Source of the DNA: Desulfobacteraceae bacterium
GTDB lineage: Bacteria; Desulfobacterota; DSM-4660; Desulfatiglandales; Desulfatiglandaceae
Reading direction: 5' to 3'
DNA length: 7,494 bases
Assembly (NCBI GenBank): GCA_011042035.1
Contig: DQZA01000066.1
Coordinates: 1-7,494, forward strand
The position numbers and the translations under genes are program-made. Numbering within the stretch: position 1 is the stretch's first letter; every line of letters starts with the position of its first letter. The notes beneath the pieces are model-generated. The model searched no databases, was not told the DNA's origin, and saw only the letters and a list, made by a program, of their open reading frames with translations. Positions 1-4,897 of this stretch are shown one piece after another.

Positions 1-1071
1 ACTGAGATCATAGGGGCACTTCTCCATAAGTACCTGGCTCAGGAGGGTATAAGTTTCACGGTAGGCGAATTGCTGCTTGAGAGGCTTAAGGGACGAGCCA
101 CCTTCGCCCTGGTTGCCCTTGTACATGACGGCAAGGATACATACCTTTTGACCCTAAACGACCTAAAGGCCTTCGAACCATTTTGTTATACCTTTATTGA
201 CGGTGTCTTTGTGGCAAGCTCGGAGTCCTGCTCCCATAGACGGCTTAGCGGCCAGACGGAAAGGGAGTACGAAGGGGGAGAAATGACTATCTGCTCCCCC
301 AATGGCGTGGAAATTCGGAGGCTTGGGAACGAGGACCCCATGCCTGACATTTTCCAAGGAATATATTTCGGCAATGTGGCCTCACTGTTCAGGGGCAAGG
401 AGATTTTTCAAATCCGAAGAGAGTTGGGCCTGGAGTTGGTCCGCCATTATGGGTCATCGAAGGCCGATATCGTGATCCCCAATCCCGAATCAGGTTGGGG
501 GGTGACCGTGGGCCTAGCAGAAGGTCTTGGTAAGCCCCTTTATCCAGCGTTAATAAAGCTCCCACAGGCAGTGCGCACTTTTCAGGAAGGAGAGAGACTG
601 GTCAGGTTTCAGGAGGTTGGACTCAAATTTGGAGGAATTGATTCCCTCTTAAAGGGCAAGAATATTGCCATGGGAGATGATAGTATCGTGAGAGGAAGCG
701 TGAGTGAAGGCGGGTCCGTCTGGGTCGTATATAATGCAGGGGCCCGCTTCATTGAGTTCTGGATTTCCTATGGTCCCATGTTTTTCCCATCTTTCAAGGA
801 GTGGTCGCGCGGCCCTGAATGCCTTCACGAACTTGCCGTACAGAGGGCCTTTAAAAATGGAACACCTTACGATAAATCCCTCGATGAAATCAACAAGGCG
901 GTGGCAAGGCTGGTAGGAGTTGACGAGGTGAGATACAACACCAAGGAAAACATTGAAAAGGTGACTGGGAAAGGCTCTTTCCAGGCACTGGATGCCACGT
1001 ATCCCATTGCAGAAGAATTCTGGGCTGATTGGTTGAAGTCAGAAGTGGAGAAGTTTTACAAGTACCGTTAG
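1..1071 (+). CDS. Amidophosphoribosyltransferase (PurF)-like protein, 5' end missing
   Basis: The frame is open from base 1 to the TAG at 1069-1071, so 356 C-terminal residues are present and the true start, with the N-terminal nucleophile Cys of the class II glutamine amidotransferase domain, lies upstream. The fragment opens with TEIIGALLHKYL, which fits the PurF amidotransferase domain. It then has FQGIYFG (PurF-like inter-domain region), a PDSG-like IPNPESG (fragment residues 159-165) and the PRPP-binding DDSIVRG (226-232). PurF makes phosphoribosylamine from PRPP and glutamine, the first step of purine synthesis, in the cytoplasm. This copy is divergent. The usual NRYVGRTF flexible loop reads LPQAVRTF. 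The position before DDSIVRG is Gly instead of a hydrophobic residue. The Cys positions that bind the Fe-S cluster in Bacillus-type PurF are replaced, as also in E. coli PurF. It may be a paralogue of a true PurF rather than the housekeeping enzyme. It is convergent with the next gene. Confidence 0.85.
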   Translation, partial: TEIIGALLHKYLAQEGISFTVGELLLERLKGRATFALVALVHDGKDTYLLTLNDLKAFEPFCYTFIDGVFVASSESCSHRRLSGQTEREYEGGEMTICSPNGVEIRRLGNEDPMPDIFQGIYFGNVASLFRGKEIFQIRRELGLELVRHYGSSKADIVIPNPESGWGVTVGLAEGLGKPLYPALIKLPQAVRTFQEGERLVRFQEVGLKFGGIDSLLKGKNIAMGDDSIVRGSVSEGGSVWVVYNAGARFIEFWISYGPMFFPSFKEWSRGPECLHELAVQRAFKNGTPYDKSLDEINKAVARLVGVDEVRYNTKENIEKVTGKGSFQALDATYPIAEEFWADWLKSEVEKFYKYR

Positions 1072-1185
1072 ACAGACTCATCTTATTGGTTATGGTTTTC
1101 TCAACCAGAAACTTCGGTTAAAGGAATACATTGAGAAGGTGGCTGATAACCGATTAAAGGTTTCCCCTGGCTTCAGCGGTAGCCC

Positions 1186-1229
1186 ATAAGAAAAGGAGAA
1201 GCCACTCACTCAATGGATTGGCTTCTCCT
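1186..1229 (-). terminator. Intrinsic terminator of the glutamate-synthase-like gene
   Basis: A perfect 11-bp inverted repeat, AGGAGAAGCCA (1194-1204) and TGGCTTCTCCT (1219-1229), encloses a 14-nt loop. Read on the minus strand, the stem is followed at once by TTTCTTAT (1193-1186), so it fits a Rho-independent terminator 16 bp beyond the stop of the minus-strand gene. Read on the plus strand, the stem is followed by CGGGAAAGG with no U tract, so it should be weak for the convergent PurF-like gene. The stretch 1072-1185 holds no other clear element. Confidence 0.85.
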
Positions 1230-1245
1230 CGGGAAAGGTTACAAA

Positions 1246-2967
1246 TCATAGCCTTAGAACTTTTCTTGCCATCTCGTCGTGGACATGGGCGATCTCCGCA
1301 GATTTTATTTCAAAGGAGCTATTCAGGATCCTCCTGGCGACCTCATCATTTGCGTCGGCTACGTGGGGAATGCCTGTTTCACGCGCGGTCTCCCTATTCG
1401 CTGAGAAAAGATCGTCGCGGCTGATGCGCTCGAGGGAAAACTTTCTGGCACCTGCCATGAGCTGCTGGAGTCCACAGGCCAGTTTGTCGGCCAGGGTATA
1501 AAAGGCAATGGCACCGTAGGGGATATTCTTCATTTCGTCCTTGCCTACTTTCTTCTCCACGTCGTAGTAGCAGGCGAAGATCTCCTCGGCGCTGGAGCCA
1601 AGCCCGCTCACCGTCTTAGGCAGCTTATCCCAGTTCCCGAAAACCTCGTCTTTCCTCTCCGGGTGAAGTGCGCCCTCAATATTGGACCCCACGAAGCCGG
1701 GCACCATAATGGCCCTTCCCATACACACCAGCTTGGTGTAAGGGGCACCGAGGGCAAGGGCCTTGAAAATGTGATCCTCAAGGGCAAAACCACCCGCAAA
1801 AGACATGTCTACCACCCGTTCCCCTTTTGCGGCCAGAATTGACGCATACTCGTAGGCCTTCGAGTGAAGTATGATAGATGGAACACCCCAGCTTTGCATC
1901 ATGTTCCAGGGGCTCATCCCGGTGCCGCCGCCAGAGCCGTCTATGGTGAGGAGATCAAGCTTGGCGTCCGTGGCAAACTTGATGGCCATGGCCAGTTCCC
2001 TCATACCATACGACCCAGTCTTGAGGCTGATCCTCCTGAAGCCACTGCTCCTCAGGTAGGCCACTGTCTCCATGAAATCTTTGTACACCTCTTCCACCAT
2101 GTCCATGTCTGTAGCTCCCAGCCGGCTGTGCCTGGCAAAAGAGCGGATGGCCCCCGCCTTGAACGCCTGCTGGACCTCGGGTAGAGTTGGATCCGGGTCT
2201 ACCACGTAGCCCCGCTCCTTCAGGAAGATGGCGTAGTCCAGGCTGGTCACCTGGATCTCACCGCCTATGTCCTTGGCACCCTGGCCCCACTTTAGCTCTA
2301 TGATGCACTTGTCACCGTACTTATCGGCCACATATTCGGCCACCCCATTCCGAGTATCTTCAACGTTAAGTTGCACGATGATGGCACCATAGCCGTCGTG
2401 ATAGCGCAGGTACCCTTGGATACGGCGGTCCAGTTCGGGCGACTTCTTAATTACCTTTCTTCCATCTTTTTGTTTTTCAATCACGGATTCCCTGTCTACG
2501 CCGACCACGTTCTCTCCGATGACCACTGGAATACCCACGAGGGCGCCGCCTATGGCAAAGGAATCCCAGTATTTGGCCGCCACAAAGGTGGAGCCCAGGG
2601 CACCGGTCATCAAGGGAATGCGAAATTTGGTCTTGACCTCATTGCCGAATTCACCCTCTAGACTCACATTCGGGAAGATGCAATGGTCCGGGTCTTTGCT
2701 CGCCCCCCCTTCCAACCCCTCGGATCCAAAGGCATACCCTTGAATCCTCAGGGCATTGTATGAAACTCCCACATGCGTGGTATTGTTGGCCCCAGCGGTC
2801 ACCTTTCCGAAGTCCCTTGGGTACAGCAACTTCCTTCCCACCAGGCTTGATAACCAGGTCTCGCATTTGCCCTGACAGTCAGCCCTGCACAAAGTGCACA
2901 GGCTGCTCTCTGTTGGATTGCCCCGGTTGGTTGTCCCTAGTACGTCATTGCTCTTTGAAAATCTCAT
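1246..2967 (-). CDS. Stand-alone FMN-binding glutamate synthase family protein (GltB central-domain-like)
   Basis: 573 residues, resembling the FMN/synthase domain of the glutamate synthase large subunit without the amidotransferase and C-terminal beta-helix domains. Visible motifs are TIDGSGGGTGMSP (341-353, the conserved Gly-rich FMN-domain segment), AGGFALEDHIFKALALGA (391-408, phosphate-binding style) and MGRAIM (416-421). Complete glutamate synthase converts 2-oxoglutarate plus glutamine to two glutamates; whether this protein does so, and with which amidotransferase and electron donor, cannot be told here. The N-terminus has four closely spaced cysteines, C24, C27, C31 and C35 (CX2CX3CX3C), a possible Fe-S or metal site. 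The Cys triad that normally binds [3Fe-4S] after the FMN region in GltB is not seen. The start at 2967 is chosen because GGGGGAG (2980-2974) lies 6 bp upstream; an in-frame GTG at 3060 would require translating through the leader terminator. Expression is probably controlled by that leader. Confidence 0.88.
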   Translation of the reverse strand: MRFSKSNDVLGTTNRGNPTESSLCTLCRADCQGKCETWLSSLVGRKLLYPRDFGKVTAGANNTTHVGVSYNALRIQGYAFGSEGLEGGASKDPDHCIFPNVSLEGEFGNEVKTKFRIPLMTGALGSTFVAAKYWDSFAIGGALVGIPVVIGENVVGVDRESVIEKQKDGRKVIKKSPELDRRIQGYLRYHDGYGAIIVQLNVEDTRNGVAEYVADKYGDKCIIELKWGQGAKDIGGEIQVTSLDYAIFLKERGYVVDPDPTLPEVQQAFKAGAIRSFARHSRLGATDMDMVEEVYKDFMETVAYLRSSGFRRISLKTGSYGMRELAMAIKFATDAKLDLLTIDGSGGGTGMSPWNMMQSWGVPSIILHSKAYEYASILAAKGERVVDMSFAGGFALEDHIFKALALGAPYTKLVCMGRAIMVPGFVGSNIEGALHPERKDEVFGNWDKLPKTVSGLGSSAEEIFACYYDVEKKVGKDEMKNIPYGAIAFYTLADKLACGLQQLMAGARKFSLERISRDDLFSANRETARETGIPHVADANDEVARRILNSSFEIKSAEIAHVHDEMARKVLRL

Positions 2968-2987
2968 TGTAATCTCCCCCTTCTCGT

Positions 2988-3030
2988 AAAAAATAAAAAA
3001 AGGCCGACCTCTCCGAAGAAAAGCCGACCT
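2988..3030 (-). terminator. Leader intrinsic terminator (attenuator) of the glutamate-synthase-like gene
   Basis: On the minus strand AGGTCGGCTTTTC (3030-3018) pairs over its whole 13 nt with GAGAGGTCGGCCT (3013-3001), counting G-U wobbles, around a UUCG tetraloop. It is followed by an almost unbroken T run (3000-2988, with a single A). On the plus strand the wobbles become A-C mismatches and no T run follows, so the structure is specific to the minus strand. The T run ends about 20 bp before the start codon and just before the ribosome-binding site, so it should stop leader transcription before the gene unless antitermination occurs. Confidence 0.88.
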
Positions 3031-3071
3031 CATTGTCCGCCAGATTTTATCTCTCCACACCCTTGTGGAGA
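3022..3071 (-). promoter_or_regulatory. Dual-hexaloop RNA, predicted ANTAR antiterminator-binding site
   Basis: Hairpin P1 (3071-3052) has a perfect 7-bp stem, TCTCCAC with GTGGAGA, around loop AAGGGT. A 10-nt linker follows. Hairpin P2 (3041-3022) pairs GGCGGAC with GTCGGCT around loop AATGAG; it has GAC/GTC next to the loop, one G-G mismatch, then C-G, G-C and a G-U. Both loops have A at position 1 and G at position 4, the pattern described for RNA bound by ANTAR proteins such as EutV and NasR. The 3' arm of P2 (3028-3022) lies inside the 5' arm of the leader terminator (3030-3018), so P2 and the terminator cannot form together. The fold was derived by hand; protein binding is inferred. Confidence 0.78.
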
Positions 3072-3138
3072 TGGATACTAAGGTTTGGCCCTATGCAGAA
3101 TTACGCTGATTGCACAAACCATTAGCTGTGTTGGATGG

Positions 3139-3167
3139 CTTTTACTGTTAGTATATCTAATTGTCAA
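3139..3167 (-). promoter_or_regulatory. Candidate sigma70 promoter for the glutamate-synthase-like gene
   Basis: On the minus strand a perfect -35 box TTGACA (3167-3162) is followed after 17 bp by TAAAAG (3144-3139), a 4/6 match to the -10 box. This would start transcription near 3132 and give a leader of about 165 nt that contains the dual hexaloop and the terminator. The -10 is mediocre, which fits a promoter that need not be strong when control lies in the leader, but the start is not proven. Confidence 0.5.
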
Positions 3168-3367
3168 GCAAAAAATAGGAGACCATTTCCTTCTCCCCCT
3201 TTCCCTTCCTTTTTCAAAGACGGGAGGAACATGGAGATCCTTGTGTGAAGAGGCAAACTTGCCGCTTTTTAAAACCTTCTTGAAAAGAGAGGCCATTTAA
3301 GATACTTATATTTAGTTAAGCCCCTTCAGTTCAACAGCATCAATAGCATCCCAGGGATTCAGTAAGC

Positions 3368-4078
3368 ATGGAAAGAATCTCAGAAAAGACATTTGAGAAG
3401 TACATAAAAGGAATGATGGATATCAGCAGGGCCATCACCAGCGATCTGTATCTTGAGGATATTCTTAAACTTATAGTGATGGTCACGGCAAAGGTCACGG
3501 GTGTGGAGATATGTTCCCTCTGGCTCGTGGACAAAGACGAAACCGCCCCCAAGCTCAAGCTGAAAGCCACCCAGGCCATAGACCCTGATTATGTAAAAGA
3601 AAGATCTCTCAACATGGACGAGGGAGTTGTGGGCTTTGTGGCCACGCACAAAACTCCGCTCGTCCTTGAAAATGTACTTGCCGACAAGCGGTTTAAGGAA
3701 AAGGATATGGCCCGCAAGTTGGGGCTTGTGAGCATGTTGAGCGTTCCTTTGATGGTTAAAAACAACGAGGTCATCGGAGTTCTTAATTGCTTCACTTCCG
3801 AAAGGCACGTATTTTCGGAAACAGAAAAGAATTTGGTGATGACCGTCGCCAACCAGGCTGCGGTGGCCATCATGAACACGGAGCTGATGGTCAAAACCAG
3901 GGTCATACAGGAAGAGCTGGAAGCCCGAAAACTTATAGAAAGGGCAAAAGAGATACTCATGGTGCGCCGCAACATGACCGGCCGACAAGCCTACAGATGG
4001 CTTCAAAAGCGCAGCATGGATGTCAGGAAGCCCATGCGGCAGATTGCTGAAGCGGTCATCCTCTCCGATGAAATCTGA
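3368..4078 (+). CDS. GAF-ANTAR domain RNA-binding transcription antiterminator
   Basis: 236 residues. A GAF domain spans about 22-170 (for example GVEICSLWLVD at 45-55, LSVPLMVKNNEVIGVLN at 124-140 and the FSETEKNLVMTVANQAAVAI helix at 149-168). A charged helical linker (about 171-190) leads to a C-terminal ANTAR domain (about 184-232), recognised by LEARKLIERAKEILM, the three-helix spacing with MTGRQAYRWLQK and the final MRQIAEAVI. ANTAR proteins bind paired hexaloop hairpins in nascent mRNA and prevent terminator formation; known members act on nitrogen and related catabolic genes (NasR, AmiR, EutV). Here there is no receiver domain, so the GAF domain probably senses a small molecule, which cannot be named. 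The start is ATG 3368 with only a weak AGGG 11 bp upstream; no alternative upstream start fits. The divergent neighbour's leader carries a matching target, so a local regulator-target pair is likely. Confidence 0.92.
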   Translation: MERISEKTFEKYIKGMMDISRAITSDLYLEDILKLIVMVTAKVTGVEICSLWLVDKDETAPKLKLKATQAIDPDYVKERSLNMDEGVVGFVATHKTPLVLENVLADKRFKEKDMARKLGLVSMLSVPLMVKNNEVIGVLNCFTSERHVFSETEKNLVMTVANQAAVAIMNTELMVKTRVIQEELEARKLIERAKEILMVRRNMTGRQAYRWLQKRSMDVRKPMRQIAEAVILSDEI

Positions 4079-4087
4079 CGCTCACCC

Positions 4088-4105
4088 TGAGGGGCAAGCC
4101 CCTCA
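4088..4105. terminator. Short palindrome between convergent genes, possible bidirectional terminator
   Basis: TGAGGGG (4088-4094) and CCCCTCA (4099-4105) form a perfect 7-bp GC-rich stem around CAAG. It sits 9 bp after the stop of the GAF-ANTAR gene and 1 bp after the stop of glnB on the other strand. Neither side has a good T run, so termination efficiency is uncertain. Confidence 0.5.
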
Positions 4106-4106
4106 T

Positions 4107-4560
<454 letters not shown>

Positions 4561-4607
4561 TCCTATTACCACGTCTACAAGCTCCAATAGATATAGGTCA
4601 CTACAAA

Positions 4608-4636
4608 CGTATATACGATGGTCACAGTAATAGCAA
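4608..4636 (-). promoter_or_regulatory. Candidate glnB promoter overlapping a palindrome
   Basis: On the minus strand TTGCTA (4636-4631) and TATACG (4613-4608) are 17 bp apart, each a 4/6 match to sigma70 boxes. The -10 lies in the 10-bp palindrome CGTATATACG (4608-4617), which is flanked by two GGTCAC direct repeats (4596-4601 and 4620-4625). The repeats could be an operator. Both readings are weak. Confidence 0.3.
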
Positions 4637-4754
4637 TGCTCTGCGGCTCTAATTTGGAGGGATATACTGCGAGCCCGGAAAAAATAGCACCTCGCCTGCA
4701 ATAAATCAACTCAACCGGATTTAGACAGTGGATTTGGGGTGCGCCTTATTTGAC

Positions 4755-4783
4755 TTGATATGCAATGGGGGATAAGTTATAAG
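4755..4783 (+). promoter_or_regulatory. Candidate sigma70 promoter for aspS-gatC-gatA
   Basis: TTGATA (4755-4760) and TATAAG (4778-4783) are 17 bp apart, 5/6 matches to both consensus boxes. The predicted start near 4790 would give a leader of about 108 nt before the TTG start of aspS. Confidence 0.6.
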
Positions 4784-4897
4784 GATTGTTTTTGCAAGGC
4801 AAGGGCCACTGAACTTTTCGCCTGAAACCGTAGTTCGGTCGCACACTGCCTTAGCGTTGGCAACAACCTGGTGAGTGGGGCATAGGAACGAATAGAA

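Larger units (their letters stand above)
2968..3367. other. Divergent intergenic region with leader RNA; no supported gene
   Basis: This 400-bp stretch lies between two divergent genes. Its left third is the minus-strand leader. An additional stem GGTTTG/CAAACC (3120-3115 with 3087-3082) may form at the 5' end of that leader. A short plus-strand hairpin (3248-3267: AAG, an A-G mismatch, then GGCAA/TTGCC) is followed by T's to 3270 and could be a weak terminator. A plus-strand frame from a TTG at 3085 to 3300 (71 codons, one hydrophobic stretch) has no ATG and no well-placed ribosome-binding site, and overlaps the minus promoter, so I do not call it a gene. A convincing promoter for the plus-strand regulator gene was not found, although TATATT at 3307-3312 is -10-like. 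Confidence 0.6.

Noticed and set aside
3003..3031. GCCGACCTC direct repeat (3003-3011, 3023-3031) as a binding-site or CRISPR-like repeat
   Set aside because: Only two copies; the repeat is explained by the two arms of the leader terminator, which pair through G-U wobbles.
2968..3060. In-frame GTG extension of the glutamate-synthase-like gene (31 more codons)
   Set aside because: It would translate P2 and the leader terminator and gives a low-complexity basic/hydrophobic tail. A strong ribosome-binding site is placed correctly for the ATG at 2967.
3085..3300. Small plus-strand ORF with a hydrophobic segment
   Set aside because: TTG start directly after a stop, no well-spaced ribosome-binding site, overlaps the minus-strand promoter and a terminator-like hairpin, and no family recognised.
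3380..4006. Long minus-strand open frame (208 codons) opposite the GAF-ANTAR gene
   Set aside because: Antisense shadow of a clearly recognised coding frame; His/Phe-rich translation without any domain.
4790..4897. T-box or other known riboswitch in the aspS leader
   Set aside because: No T-box consensus and no terminator before the start; only imperfect short stems.
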